64,000 nucleotides of DNA. It comes from Bacteroidales bacterium UBA7258. Lineage in GTDB: Bacteria; Bacteroidota; Bacteroidia; Bacteroidales; UBA932. Below, in pieces: positions 52,688-62,389 of this stretch. Under the pieces are notes generated by a model. It ran no database searches. It was not told where the DNA came from and was given only the letters and a program-made list of their open reading frames with translations. How positions within the stretch are numbered: position 1 is the stretch's first letter; each line of letters starts with the position of its first letter. A program made the translations under genes and the position numbers. The DNA is taken from contig DKSK01000010.1 in NCBI GenBank assembly GCA_002472565.1, positions 40,486 to 104,485 on the forward strand. The letters run 5' to 3'.

Positions 52688-54442
52688 ATGAAAAGCACAG
52701 GAAAAGTAATAGGCATTGTCTCGAACCTCGTGACTGTCGAAACTCAGGGTCCTGTGGCCGAAAACGAAATCTGTTTCATCGACCTCGACGGGGTAAAGCT
52801 CATGGCCGAGGTCATCAAGGTGAACGGGAACAAGGCCCAGGTTCAGGTTTTCGAGAGCACAAGGGGGCTCAAGAACGGCATGAGGGTGGAGTTCGAAGGG
52901 AGGATGCTTGAGGCTACCCTCGGCCCGGGACTGCTGTCTTCTGTCTACGACGGACTGCAGAACAACCTGGCCACGATGGAAGGAGTCTTCCTCAAGAGAG
53001 GAGAATATACCGATCCTCTTGACCACGAGAAGGAATGGGATTTCACTCCTATCGCGAAGCCGGGCGACAAGGTAAGCGCGGCCGACTGGCTCGGAGAGGT
53101 TATGGAAGGCTGGCTGCCTCACAAGATCATGGTTCCTTTCTCCTTCAGGGGAGAGTACACGGTAAAGTCGATAGTCCCGGCAGGAGCCCACAAGATTGAC
53201 GACACCATAGCAGTCCTGACCGCTGAAGACGGAGAAGAAGTCAAGGTCACCATGGTCCAGAAATGGCCTGTCAAGGTCGCCATCAAGGCCTATAGGGAAA
53301 AGCCGAGGCCTGATAAGATCATGGAGACAGGAGTCCGCACGATTGACTCCTTCAATCCGATTGCTGAAGGCGGAACGGGCTTCATCCCGGGTCCTTTCGG
53401 CTGCGGAAAGACTGTCCTCCAGCACGCCATAGCCAAGCAGGGAGACGCCGAGGTAATCGTGAACGCCGCCTGCGGAGAGCGTGCCAATGAGGTCGTCGAA
53501 ATCTTCACGGAGTTCCCTGAACTCATCGACCCTCACACGGGACGCCGCCTCATGGAGAGGACCATCATCATCTGCAACACCTCGAACATGCCGGTAGCCG
53601 CACGTGAGGCCTCTGTCTACACGGCCATGACCATCTGCGAGTATTACAGGTCCATGGGGCTGCGCTGCCTGCTCCTCGCCGACTCGACTTCCCGCTGGGC
53701 CCAGGCCCTGAGGGAGATGTCCAACCGTATGGAGGAGCTTCCTGGAGCCGACGCCTTCCCGGTCGACATATCCGCCATCATTTCGAATTTCTACGCCCGC
53801 GCCGGCAAGGTCATCCTCAACAACGGAAAGACCGGAGCCATCACCTTCATTGGCACAGTCTCCCCTGCCGGAGGAAACCTCAAGGAACCGGTTACGGAAT
53901 CCACGAAAAAGGCAGCCCGCTGCTTCTACTCTCTCGAGCAGAACCGCGCCGACCAGAAGCGCTACCCGGCCGTGAACCCGATCGATTCCTATTCCAAGTA
54001 TCTCGAGTACCCTGAAATCAAGGACTATCTCAACAAGACAGTTGAGAGTGGCTGGACAGACAAGATCGACCAGGCCAAGGTAATCGTCCGCAGGGGCCGC
54101 GAGGCTTCGGAGCAGATCAACATCCTCGGAGACGACGGCGTGCCTGTCAGCTACCATGAAACTTTCTGGAAGTCGGAGCTCATCGACTACGCCTTCCTCC
54201 AGCAGGACGCCTTCGACGAAATCGATGCCCTCTGCCCACTCGAAAGACAGAAATACATGCTGGACCTCATCCTGGACATCTGCGGCAAGCATTTCGACTT
54301 CAAGGATTTCGAGGAGTGCCGCAACTTCTTCAAGGACCTCATCAACGACCTCAGGCAGATGAACTATTCCAAGTTCCATGACGAGAACTTCGAGAAATAT
54401 CTCACCCAGGTCAACAAAATGATTCAGGAAAATGGCAAATAA
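52688..54442 (+). CDS. atpA: V-type ATP synthase subunit A (catalytic)
   Basis: A 584-residue catalytic subunit with P-loop GPFGCGKTV near residue 236, the non-homologous V-type insert, and LLADSTSRWAQALREM downstream. It hydrolyses or makes ATP in alternation with subunit B. Its last 11 bases overlap the start of atpB. Confidence 0.96.
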   Translation: MKSTGKVIGIVSNLVTVETQGPVAENEICFIDLDGVKLMAEVIKVNGNKAQVQVFESTRGLKNGMRVEFEGRMLEATLGPGLLSSVYDGLQNNLATMEGVFLKRGEYTDPLDHEKEWDFTPIAKPGDKVSAADWLGEVMEGWLPHKIMVPFSFRGEYTVKSIVPAGAHKIDDTIAVLTAEDGEEVKVTMVQKWPVKVAIKAYREKPRPDKIMETGVRTIDSFNPIAEGGTGFIPGPFGCGKTVLQHAIAKQGDAEVIVNAACGERANEVVEIFTEFPELIDPHTGRRLMERTIIICNTSNMPVAAREASVYTAMTICEYYRSMGLRCLLLADSTSRWAQALREMSNRMEELPGADAFPVDISAIISNFYARAGKVILNNGKTGAITFIGTVSPAGGNLKEPVTESTKKAARCFYSLEQNRADQKRYPAVNPIDSYSKYLEYPEIKDYLNKTVESGWTDKIDQAKVIVRRGREASEQINILGDDGVPVSYHETFWKSELIDYAFLQQDAFDEIDALCPLERQKYMLDLILDICGKHFDFKDFEECRNFFKDLINDLRQMNYSKFHDENFEKYLTQVNKMIQENGK

Positions 54443-55757
54443 GGCATATCAGAGAATATACACCAAGCTTGAGTCCATCACCAAGGCCACCGTCTCGCTC
54501 AAAGCGTCCGGGGTGGCTAACGACGAGCTTGCGACAGTGGCCGGGAGACTGGCCCAGGTCGTCCGCACCAAGGGCGACACCGTAACGCTTCAGGTCTTTG
54601 CGGGCACTGAAGGCATTCCTACCGACGCCCCGGTAACCTTCCTCGGCCACTCCCCTGTTCTTAAGGTCAGCGACCAGCTTGCCGGACGTTTTTTCAACGC
54701 CTATGGAGAGCCAATCGACGGCGGTCCTGCCATCGAGGGCGAAGAGAGGCAGACAGGAGGACCTTCCGTCAACCCTTACAAGAGACGCGAGCCGTCCGAG
54801 CTGATTCCGACCGGAATCGCTGGAATCGACCTCAACAACACCATAGTCTCCGGACAGAAAATTCCATTCTTCGCCGACCCTGACCAGCCGTACAACCAAG
54901 TCATGGCCGATGTTGCCCTGAGGGCCGATGTAGACAAAATCATCCTTGGCGGCATGGGCCTATCCAACGATGACTACCTCTTTTTCAGACATTCCTTCGA
55001 GGCGGCCGGCGCCCTGGACAAGATCATCAGCTTCATCAACACCACCGAAGAACCTCCTGTAGAGCGGCTCCTCATTCCTGACATGGCCCTTACGGCGGCC
55101 GAATATTTCGCTGTAGAGAAGGGAGAGAAGGTGCTGGTGCTGCTGACCGACATGACCCTCTATGCCGACGCCCTGTCGATCGTGTCTAACCGCATGGACC
55201 AGATTCCTTCCAAGGATTCCATGCCGGGCTCCCTCTATTCCGACTTGGCGAAGATCTACGAAAAGGCAGTGCAGCTCCCTACCGACGGTTCCATCACCAT
55301 CATCGCGGTGACAACCCTCAACGACGGAGACATCACGCACGCCATTCCTGACAACACCGGCTACATCACCGAGGGCCAGCTCTTCCTTCGCGCAGACCCA
55401 GATTCCGGGAAGGTTATCATCGACCCGTTCCGCTCCCTGTCCCGACTCAAGCAGCGCGTCCAGAACAAGAAGACCCGCGAGGACCACAGCCAGGTCATGA
55501 ACGCCGGAGTCCGTCTCTATGCCGACGCGCAGAACGCGAAGACGAAACTGGAGAACGGTTTCGACCTGTCCGACTACGACAGACGCTGCCTTGACTACGC
55601 CAAGGAATATGCGACGAGGCTTCTGGCCATAGACGTCAACATCTCCATCGACGAGATGCTTGACACGGCCTGGGAACTCTTCTCCAAATATTTCACCAAG
55701 GCCGAGACCGGAATCAGGCAGAGCCTTATAGACAAATACTGGAAAGGCAAAGAATAA
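54432..55757 (+). CDS. atpB: V-type ATP synthase subunit B
   Basis: A 441-residue non-catalytic nucleotide-binding subunit. It lacks a P-loop, as expected, and shows PIDGGP, TGIAGIDLNNTIVSGQKIP-like and MPGSLYSDLAKIYEKA blocks of the family. It overlaps atpA by 11 bp and atpD by one base. Confidence 0.95.
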   Translation: MANKAYQRIYTKLESITKATVSLKASGVANDELATVAGRLAQVVRTKGDTVTLQVFAGTEGIPTDAPVTFLGHSPVLKVSDQLAGRFFNAYGEPIDGGPAIEGEERQTGGPSVNPYKRREPSELIPTGIAGIDLNNTIVSGQKIPFFADPDQPYNQVMADVALRADVDKIILGGMGLSNDDYLFFRHSFEAAGALDKIISFINTTEEPPVERLLIPDMALTAAEYFAVEKGEKVLVLLTDMTLYADALSIVSNRMDQIPSKDSMPGSLYSDLAKIYEKAVQLPTDGSITIIAVTTLNDGDITHAIPDNTGYITEGQLFLRADPDSGKVIIDPFRSLSRLKQRVQNKKTREDHSQVMNAGVRLYADAQNAKTKLENGFDLSDYDRRCLDYAKEYATRLLAIDVNISIDEMLDTAWELFSKYFTKAETGIRQSLIDKYWKGKE

Positions 55758-56374
55758 TGGCGATCAAATTCCAATACAACAAGACGTCCCTTACGAATCT
55801 AGGCAAGGCGCTGAAAATGCGTCAGAACGCTCTCCCAACCCTCCAGAACAAGGAAAGCGCCCTGAGGCTGGAAACGCGCAAGGCCAAGGAGAGGTCGGAC
55901 GCCCTTGAAAAAGAACTTGACGCGGCCCTCAAAAAATACGATTATCTCAGCGCCCTCTGGAACGAGTTCGACTCCGACCTGATTTCCATCAGCGACGTGG
56001 AACTCAAGACCGTGAAGATTGCCGGAGTGAAATGCCCGGACCTGGGCAGAATCACCTACGACATCAAACCTTTCAACGCCTTCACCAAACCGGCCTGGTT
56101 CGCCGACGGAGTAGCCATTCTCGAAGAGCTTTCAAGGCTCGGAATCGAGAGCGAGGTCTACCTCGAAAGGCGCAGGGTTCTGGATTTCCAACGCAAAAAG
56201 ACCACCCAGAAGGTCAACCTTTACGAGAAGGTCCAGATTCCTGGATACCAAGAGGCGATAAGAAAGATCAAGAGGTATATGGAGGACGAAGACAACCTCA
56301 GCAAGGCTTCATCGAAAATCGTGAAGGCCCGCCATGAGGAAGAAGAAGCCGAAGAGGAGGCGGCGCAGGCATGA
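55757..56374 (+). CDS. atpD: V-type ATP synthase subunit D
   Basis: A 205-residue central rotor-stalk subunit: two long helices at the ends (NKTSLTNLGKALKMRQNALPTL; a C-terminal KVNLYEKVQIPGYQEAIRKI block) and an acidic tail. Its ATG shares a base with the atpB stop (TAATG). Subunit F, its usual partner in the rotor, is not present in this operon. Confidence 0.9.
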   Translation: MAIKFQYNKTSLTNLGKALKMRQNALPTLQNKESALRLETRKAKERSDALEKELDAALKKYDYLSALWNEFDSDLISISDVELKTVKIAGVKCPDLGRITYDIKPFNAFTKPAWFADGVAILEELSRLGIESEVYLERRRVLDFQRKKTTQKVNLYEKVQIPGYQEAIRKIKRYMEDEDNLSKASSKIVKARHEEEEAEEEAAQA

Positions 56375-58212
56375 TAGACAAGATGACCAGATACTCTTTC
56401 ATCCTCCTGAGCGGGGAGAAAGAGAGATTTCTCAAAGATCTTCAGGATCTCGGGCTCATGGACATCACAAGGTCATCCAAGAGTGTGGACGAGGAATCTT
56501 CCGAGCTGATGGAAAGGGCCGACGTCCTCAAGGTGGCGGCAGACTATCTCTCCGGCCTTGAAGTCCCGCAAGGGACACAGGCGGCCGAAGTTGAGAGCGC
56601 CACTCCAGCGGAAGACCTCTCAGAGCTGCGTATGAAATTGGACGAGGACAAGGCCGCGCTTTCCGCCGCCCGCTCCCGTCTTGAGACTCTGAAAGCCTGG
56701 GGAGGCGGACTTTCCGCCGCCTCGCTCAAGAAAATCGAGGAAATCAACAGCGCTCTCAGATCCGAAGGCTCCCAGCCGCTGACGATACGCTATTACAAGA
56801 CTCCTGAGAAGAATTTCAAGCCTGAATGGGCTTCGTTGGTTCCTCTCGAAGTTATCTCGAAGGACTCGCGGAATGTCTATTTCGTGACGGTTTCCGATGA
56901 CCCCGCCTACACCTTCCCTATAGCTCCGGTCCAGGAGCCTGAAGGGGACCTGGAGACCTGCGAGGCCGAGATTTCGGCCAGAGAGGCCGCCGTAAAGGCC
57001 GCCTGGGCCAAGATAGCTGGGCTTAAGAAATATGTACCTGAAATAGAGAAGATGCGCCGGGATGTTCTGTCTGAACTCGACCTATATCTTGCCGGAACTG
57101 AAAGCGAAAGCGCCGCCGAAGACAGACTCTGCGTGTTCACGGGCTTCGCACCAACGGAAGATGACGGAAAGATCGCGGCCAGGCTCGACACCATGGATAT
57201 CTACTGGACGAGCCGCGCAGCCCAGACGGAAGACATGCCTCCCATCAAGCTCAAGAACAACAAATTCGTGAGCATGTTCCAGGTGCTTACCGACATGTAC
57301 GGAAGACCGGCCTATGACGGCTTCGACCCTACGATATGGATTTCCATCTTCTTCATGCTCTTTTTCGCCTTCTGCATGGGCGACATGGGCTATGGACTTG
57401 TACTCGTGGTGATCGGCCTGCTCTTGAAGAAGACTTCGGCCGGAAAGCTGGCACCCCTGGTAGTGACGCTCGGAGCGGCTACGACCCTCCTCGGCTTCCT
57501 TTTCCACACCTTCTTCTCCGTGGATTTCTACAATATGCTGAAGGACACCCCGGCAAGGTATCTGATGATTCCTTCCGACGAGATTAAGGCCGCGACCGGT
57601 TACGACGCCAACATGATCCTGGCCCTTGTCATAGGTATCATCCACCTGTGCATCGCCATCTGCATAAAGACGGCGATGCAGACAAAGAACAAGGGCATCA
57701 AGAACTCTCTCGGCACCTGGGGATGGACCCTGCTCATAGTCGGCGGGGTGATCGTAGCCGCGCTCGCCATCTTCGAGGTACTGCCTCCGGCTATCGTGAA
57801 GCCTGTGGTTATTGCCCTTGGAGTGGTTTCGGCCATCGGAATCTTCTTCCTCAACGACATCCACGCCAATCCTCTGGTGAATTTCGGCTCCGGGCTCTGG
57901 GCCACCTACAACACGGTCACCGGCCTGCTGGGCGATGTACTGAGCTATCTCCGACTCTATGCTCTCGGCCTAGCCGGAAGCATGCTCGGATACGCCTTCA
58001 ACCAGCTCGGCATGATGGTGCTTGGAGACGGAGGGATCGGCTTCAACTGGATCTTCTTCATACTTCTGGTGGTGCTCGGGCACACCCTCAACATCGCCAT
58101 GTGCATTCTCGGCGCCTTCGTGCATCCGCTCAGGCTCAACTTCCTCGAGTTCTTCAAGAATTCCGAATATGACGGCTCGGGGAGAAACTACAACCCGTTA
58201 AAGGCAAAATGA
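56371..58212 (+). CDS. atpI: V-type ATP synthase subunit I (a-type stator)
   Basis: A 613-residue protein: an N-terminal cytoplasmic half of helices and ferredoxin-like folds (1-320) and a C-terminal membrane half with about seven helices. LSYLRLYALGLAGSMLG carries the conserved Arg that faces the ion-binding ring. It forms the ion half-channels. It overlaps atpD by 4 bp. Confidence 0.93.
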   Translation: MIDKMTRYSFILLSGEKERFLKDLQDLGLMDITRSSKSVDEESSELMERADVLKVAADYLSGLEVPQGTQAAEVESATPAEDLSELRMKLDEDKAALSAARSRLETLKAWGGGLSAASLKKIEEINSALRSEGSQPLTIRYYKTPEKNFKPEWASLVPLEVISKDSRNVYFVTVSDDPAYTFPIAPVQEPEGDLETCEAEISAREAAVKAAWAKIAGLKKYVPEIEKMRRDVLSELDLYLAGTESESAAEDRLCVFTGFAPTEDDGKIAARLDTMDIYWTSRAAQTEDMPPIKLKNNKFVSMFQVLTDMYGRPAYDGFDPTIWISIFFMLFFAFCMGDMGYGLVLVVIGLLLKKTSAGKLAPLVVTLGAATTLLGFLFHTFFSVDFYNMLKDTPARYLMIPSDEIKAATGYDANMILALVIGIIHLCIAICIKTAMQTKNKGIKNSLGTWGWTLLIVGGVIVAALAIFEVLPPAIVKPVVIALGVVSAIGIFFLNDIHANPLVNFGSGLWATYNTVTGLLGDVLSYLRLYALGLAGSMLGYAFNQLGMMVLGDGGIGFNWIFFILLVVLGHTLNIAMCILGAFVHPLRLNFLEFFKNSEYDGSGRNYNPLKAK

Positions 58213-58251
58213 CGGGAGGATGCGCAAGAGGGCAAGACAATGAAATAGTAA

Positions 58252-58707
<456 letters not shown>

Positions 58708-58750
58708 GGGACCCGAACCTGCCGCGACTTCGGCCTCGGCCTCAGATAGA

Positions 58751-58790
58751 GTAGGAAGAAGACGAAAGTTCTCTTCCTACTTTCGTTTTC
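58751..58790 (+). terminator. Terminator of the V-ATPase operon
   Basis: GTAGGAAGA (58751-58759) and TCTTCCTAC (58772-58780) form the stem, followed by TTTCGTTTT. It lies 43 bp after atpK. Confidence 0.85.
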
Positions 58791-59021
58791 CGACATCATC
58801 TCACTCGCGATGATTCCGCGCACAGGCTCTCCCTACAAGGCTCTCAGCGACACTTTCCTCACTCAGGGATACCTTCGCTCTGGGATGAACAGGCGGCGGA
58901 AACATTAGACAACTGTCTTCAAGTCCAAATAGCCAAGGATTTTGGACTTGAGATCACGAGGTGAAGTATCGGGGTGGTGGGGTCCCGGAAGAGCTCGGCA
59001 GACAGGTTCGGTGCGAGGCAT

Positions 59022-59053
59022 GAAAAAGTCCCCGCGGAGACTCCGCGAGGACT
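59022..59053 (-). terminator. Terminator of rpmE2
   Basis: AGTCCCCGCGGAG (59027-59039) pairs with CTCCGCGAGGACT (59041-59053) with one mismatch. On the minus strand the stem is followed by TTTTTC. It lies 27 bp after the rpmE2 stop. Confidence 0.88.
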
Positions 59054-59080
59054 GAACCTAATCCTATGTTTAATAAAAGC

Positions 59081-59344
59081 TTACTTGTTTCCGTTCGGCT
59101 TCCTGCTTGCGTATCTCTGATAGAACTTATCAACACGGCCGGCGGTATCGACGAGCTTAACCTTTCCAGTATAGAAAGGATGAGAGGTGTTCGAAATCTC
59201 GACCTTTACGACCGGGTACTCAACACCGTCAACCACCAGAGTCTCCTTTGTGTTGGCGCAGGAGCGGGTGATGAACACCGTGTCGTTTGACATATCCTTG
59301 AAAGCTACAAGACGGTAGGATTCGGGATGAATTCCTTTTTTCAT
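59081..59344 (-). CDS. rpmE2: 50S ribosomal protein L31, type B
   Basis: An 87-residue L31 of the type B branch ([20 protein letters not shown]), without the CxxC pairs that bind zinc in type A. It is part of the large ribosomal subunit. The start at 59344 fits the family; an in-frame ATG 66 bp upstream is rejected because it would cover the likely promoter leader. In many bacteria the zinc-free paralogue is induced by zinc shortage; whether that holds here is unknown. Confidence 0.94.
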   Translation of the reverse strand: MKKGIHPESYRLVAFKDMSNDTVFITRSCANTKETLVVDGVEYPVVKVEISNTSHPFYTGKVKLVDTAGRVDKFYQRYASRKPNGNK

Positions 59345-59347
59345 GAT

Positions 59348-59363
59348 CTTTAAATATTTAAAG
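59348..59363. repeat. 16-bp palindrome at the rpmE2 start
   Basis: CTTTAAATATTTAAAG is a perfect palindrome ending 3 bp before the rpmE2 ATG, where a ribosome-binding site would be. An operator or a start-occluding RNA hairpin is possible; AT-richness makes chance origin possible too. Confidence 0.5.
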
Positions 59364-59379
59364 TTTTCTTTTGGAACTG

Positions 59380-59411
59380 CGAATTTACGCCATTTCTTTT
59401 TTCTTTCCAAG
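59380..59411 (-). promoter_or_regulatory. Candidate rpmE2 promoter
   Basis: The minus strand reads CTTGG, about 19 bp, then TAAATTCG (59380-59387), one base off the TAnnTTTG consensus. It lies 35 bp upstream of the start codon. Confidence 0.45.
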
Positions 59412-59447
59412 TTCTGGGGTAATTATTTACCATTATTTTAAAACTTT

Positions 59448-59467
59448 CCTGGAATAGCACTTCCAGG
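59448..59467. repeat. Inverted repeat between rpmE2 and leuA promoters
   Basis: CCTGGAA (59448-59454) and TTCCAGG (59461-59467) form a perfect 7-bp inverted repeat with a 6-base spacer. Role unknown. Confidence 0.5.
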
Positions 59468-59572
59468 CAAAGTCAATTCATGACGGGGCTATCTCCCGCC
59501 ATATACAAGGACCATCCCTGCAACTAAGTTTGACGGCGATGTCCAAATTGATCGATTTAATGGATTTTTCTT

Positions 59573-59603
59573 TTTGAATTAAGAAGGGCATTTCATAGAT
59601 TTG
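59573..59603 (+). promoter_or_regulatory. leuA promoter
   Basis: TTTG (59573-59576), 19 bp, TAGATTTG (59596-59603): an exact match to the Bacteroidetes consensus. Transcription should start near 59610, just ahead of the leader peptide and about 200 nt before leuA. Confidence 0.88.
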
Positions 59604-59627
59604 CCAAAAGAGGAAATAAACATTAGC

Positions 59628-59681
59628 ATGAACCTTTATTTCATCATAAGCCTTTCTCTAATCCTAGCCTCAGACACATAG
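59628..59681 (+). CDS. Leucine/isoleucine-rich leader peptide of the leuA attenuator
   Basis: A 17-codon frame, MNLYFIISLSLILASDT-stop, preceded by GAGGAA. Seven of its residues are Leu (4) or Ile (3), clustered at codons 3-13. The stretch CTT-TCT-CTA-ATC-CTA overlaps the 5' arm of the first RNA stem, and the stop codon lies in its 3' arm. Ribosome stalling at these codons would control folding of the leader RNA. Too short for usual gene finding. Confidence 0.8.
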   Translation: MNLYFIISLSLILASDT

Positions 59682-59755
59682 GATTGGAAAGGCGTGCGAT
59701 GGAATCAATACTGATATGAAAGGAGCCTTCCCGATCTTCGCGGGGAGGCTTTTTT
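59650..59755 (+). promoter_or_regulatory. Transcription attenuator of leuA (regions 1-4)
   Basis: Region 1 (GCCTTTC 59650-59656, AATCCTA 59660-59666) pairs with region 2 (TAGGATT 59679-59685, GAAAGGC 59687-59693), 14 base pairs. Region 2 (GGAAAGGC 59686-59693) can instead pair with region 3 (GCCTTCC 59725-59731), one bulge. Region 3-4 is the terminator. Stems 1:2 and 2:3, and 2:3 and 3:4, exclude each other, as in trp- and leu-type attenuators. Starvation for Leu or Ile would stall the ribosome on region 1 and favour 2:3, letting transcription enter leuA. Confidence 0.82.
59724..59755 (+). terminator. Attenuator terminator upstream of leuA
   Basis: AGCCTTCCCG (59724-59733) pairs with CGGGGAGGCT (59741-59750) with one G-U pair, and the stem runs into TTTTTT. 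It lies 57 bp before the leuA start codon. Confidence 0.9.
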
Positions 59756-59811
59756 CATGGCTCCTGACTCTCCGGACTAAGGCAAAGACGGGATAAATAC
59801 AACAAATAGAT

Positions 59812-61311
59812 ATGGATAACAGAATTCAGATTTTTGACACGACGCTCCGGGACGGTGAACAGGTTCCCGGCTGCCAGCTCAACACTGTGGAGAAGATTCA
59901 GATTGCCAAAGAGCTCGAAAGCCTCGGGGTCGACGTAATAGAGGCAGGCTTCCCCGTATCCAGTCCGGGAGACTTCAACTCCGTAGTCGAAATTTCAAAG
60001 GCGGTCACCTGGCCTGTCATCTGCGCCCTGACAAGGGCAGTGGAAAAAGACATTGATGTCGCGGCAGAGGCCCTGCAGTTTGCCAAGCGCAAGAGAATCC
60101 ACACAGGGATCGGCACTTCCGACTACCATATCAAATACAAATTCAACTCCAGCCGCGAGGAAATTCTTGAAAGGGCCGTCCACGCCGTCAAATACGCCAA
60201 GAAATACGTAGAGGACGTGGAATTCTACGCCGAGGACGCCGGCAGAACTGACGAGGAGTATCTCGCAAGGATCGTCGAAGCTGTGATAAAGGCCGGGGCT
60301 ACGGTCGTGAACATCCCGGACACTACCGGATACTGCCTTCCGGAAGAATATGGCGCTAAGATCCGCTATCTTTTCGAACACGTGGACGGAATCGACAAGG
60401 CCATAATCTCGACCCATTGCCACAACGACCTGGGAATGGCTACTGCAAACACCTTCGAAGGAATCAGAAACGGAGCCCGCCAGGTAGAGGTTACGGTCAA
60501 CGGGGTCGGGGAAAGGGCCGGAAACACGGCTCTGGAAGAGATCGTCATGATTCTCAAATGTCACCCGTCCGCAGGTCTCTACACGAACATCAACACAAGG
60601 AAAATCTGTCCGATAAGCAGGATGGTCTCGAACCTTATGAACATGAGCGTCCAGCCGAACAAGGCCATAGTGGGCAGAAACGCCTTCGCCCACTCTTCGG
60701 GAATCCATCAGGACGGAGTCCTCAAAAACGCCCAGACTTACGAAATCATAGACCCGAAAGACATCGGCCTCGACCAGAATTCCATAGTTCTGACTGCAAG
60801 AAGCGGCCACGCGGCACTCAAGTACAGGCTTGAGGTTCATGGCGTCAGACTATCTGACGAACGCCTCGACCAGGTCTACCGGGAATTTCTTAAACTGGCG
60901 GACAAGAAGAAGGAGGTCACGGACGACGACATCCTGATGCTGGCCGGGGACAAGCGCTCAGACGACCACCACATCAAGGTCGATTGGGTCCAGGCAACGA
61001 GCGGGGTTGGCATGAAGCCTGTGGCCAGCATCGGGCTCGACATCTCCGGGGAAAAGTTCGAAGCCGCCGCCACTGGAAACGGCCCTGTGGACGCGGCCGT
61101 AAACGCGGTGAAGAAAATCATAAGCAAACCAGTGACCCTGACTGAATTCACGATTCAGGGTGTATCTAAAGGTTCCGATGACACCTGCAAAGTCCATATG
61201 CAGGTAGAGCACGGAGGAGGGATGTACTACGGTTTCGGCTGCAGCACGGACATAGTCGCCGCCTCCATAGAAGCCTATGTGGACGCTTTGAACAAATTCT
61301 CGGCAGTCTAA
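59812..61311 (+). CDS. leuA: 2-isopropylmalate synthase
   Basis: A 499-residue enzyme of the DRE-TIM family: [13 protein letters not shown] (residues 8-20), metal-binding [29 protein letters not shown], and a C-terminal LeuA regulatory domain that should bind leucine. It condenses acetyl-CoA with 2-oxoisovalerate in the first step of leucine synthesis. The HQDG and [10 protein letters not shown] motifs favour isopropylmalate over homocitrate or citramalate synthase. It stands alone: no leuB, leuC or leuD adjoin, and the convergent DUF1343 gene begins 10 bp away. Controlled by the attenuator upstream. Confidence 0.93.
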   Translation: MDNRIQIFDTTLRDGEQVPGCQLNTVEKIQIAKELESLGVDVIEAGFPVSSPGDFNSVVEISKAVTWPVICALTRAVEKDIDVAAEALQFAKRKRIHTGIGTSDYHIKYKFNSSREEILERAVHAVKYAKKYVEDVEFYAEDAGRTDEEYLARIVEAVIKAGATVVNIPDTTGYCLPEEYGAKIRYLFEHVDGIDKAIISTHCHNDLGMATANTFEGIRNGARQVEVTVNGVGERAGNTALEEIVMILKCHPSAGLYTNINTRKICPISRMVSNLMNMSVQPNKAIVGRNAFAHSSGIHQDGVLKNAQTYEIIDPKDIGLDQNSIVLTARSGHAALKYRLEVHGVRLSDERLDQVYREFLKLADKKKEVTDDDILMLAGDKRSDDHHIKVDWVQATSGVGMKPVASIGLDISGEKFEAAATGNGPVDAAVNAVKKIISKPVTLTEFTIQGVSKGSDDTCKVHMQVEHGGGMYYGFGCSTDIVAASIEAYVDALNKFSAV

Positions 61312-61321
61312 AGCCGGGTTT

Positions 61322-62389
61322 TCACTTCATGCGGTAAGGCGCGTCAGGATAGAGAACGTAGCGCTTGGCCTTCCGGACCCACTTCTGCTCCCCTACCTTG
61401 ACCTTTTCTTTAAGATCCTGGAAAGAGATGTCTCCATGGAGATAGCTCATCATGACAGGGTCTGCGAGTTTACGTTCAAAGCCGTCAAGCAGCTCGAACT
61501 GGGAATATCTGCCCATGAACCAGCGTATCAGCTGAAGGGTGTGGAGTAGGGAATGGTACTCCCCTCCCGGACGCAGCATGATCTGGTAACCGTAGCATCT
61601 TTCGCCCTCATAGCGGCCTGCCGAAGGTGTGAAGGAGCAAGGCCGGATCATGGCGCCTTCGGGCACAGGGATGAGGTCAAGAGGACTGTGCCTTATGAAG
61701 GGTGCCCCGATGTATTCGTAGGAACGGGAGGTTCCGATGCCGGGAGTAATGGTAGTATTGTTCCATAGTCCGCCTCCTGAATACATGTAGCATGTAAACA
61801 TGCCGGAGATGTCGGAAGAAGGGGCTATGGTCCATGGCAGCAGCTGCCGGCTGGAATCGGAAGCCAGGGCCGAGATGATGTGAAGGGCGAATTTCGCTCC
61901 GATTTCCGAATAATAGAGATTGCAGAGCTCTCCGAGCGTAAGGCCGTGACGATGAGCGACTTTAGGCACGAAGTCCTCGCCCCGGCCCTCAGGAATGGTC
62001 CCTTCCACTATGCGGCCGGCAGGATTGATATGGTCGACTACGTACATGGCGGGCGCCTCCTCTCCCAATTCTTTCAGAGCCGCCATGAGCCTCATGACGT
62101 CTTTCGTGTAATTGAAATAGCGGCTGCCGACATCCTGGATTTCGACTACGACCGCATCCAGGGCTCGCAGAGCTTCCTTGTCAAAGAAAATATGGTTCGT
62201 GCCCGGCGTGAGCTCTGCGTCTCTCGGGCTGAAAACGACCTGGAGATTTCCCCTCTCACGGAAAATCTCGTACATATAGCGGCTCGACTTGGTGTCCCAG
62301 CAATTCTGGGTACAGAAACAGCCCACCTTCCCGTCCATGAGTGACTTGTCGAGCTGGTCTTCCAGCGGGCTTGTCCTGAACGAAAACAT
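61322..62389 (-). CDS. DUF1343 (NamZ-like exo-beta-N-acetylmuramidase family) protein, no signal peptide
   Basis: A 355-residue member of the DUF1343 family, whose characterised member NamZ removes terminal MurNAc from peptidoglycan fragments. Family blocks seen: GCFCTQNCWD near the N-terminus, VVEIQDVGSRYFNYTKDVMRLM, YVVDHINPAGRIVEG and TPGIGTSRSYEYIGAPF. Unlike secreted NamZ it starts directly with the domain and has no signal peptide, so it should be cytoplasmic. Its start codon shares one base with the glmM stop (translational coupling), linking it to amino-sugar metabolism. Confidence 0.82.
   Translation of the reverse strand: MFSFRTSPLEDQLDKSLMDGKVGCFCTQNCWDTKSSRYMYEIFRERGNLQVVFSPRDAELTPGTNHIFFDKEALRALDAVVVEIQDVGSRYFNYTKDVMRLMAALKELGEEAPAMYVVDHINPAGRIVEGTIPEGRGEDFVPKVAHRHGLTLGELCNLYYSEIGAKFALHIISALASDSSRQLLPWTIAPSSDISGMFTCYMYSGGGLWNNTTITPGIGTSRSYEYIGAPFIRHSPLDLIPVPEGAMIRPCSFTPSAGRYEGERCYGYQIMLRPGGEYHSLLHTLQLIRWFMGRYSQFELLDGFERKLADPVMMSYLHGDISFQDLKEKVKVGEQKWVRKAKRYVLYPDAPYRMK

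Larger units (their letters stand above)
58708..59080. other. Intergenic region between atpK and rpmE2
   Basis: 373 bp with convergent genes on each side. It contains a terminator for each operon (58751-58790 and 59022-59053). The 230 bp between them show no supported gene, promoter or repeat. Confidence 0.6.

Noticed and set aside
52019..54379. A 786-codon open frame on the minus strand opposite V-ATPase subunits DUF2764 and A
   Set aside because: It is an antisense shadow of atpA caused by codon bias in GC-rich DNA; the plus strand carries unmistakable V-ATPase motifs and operon overlaps.
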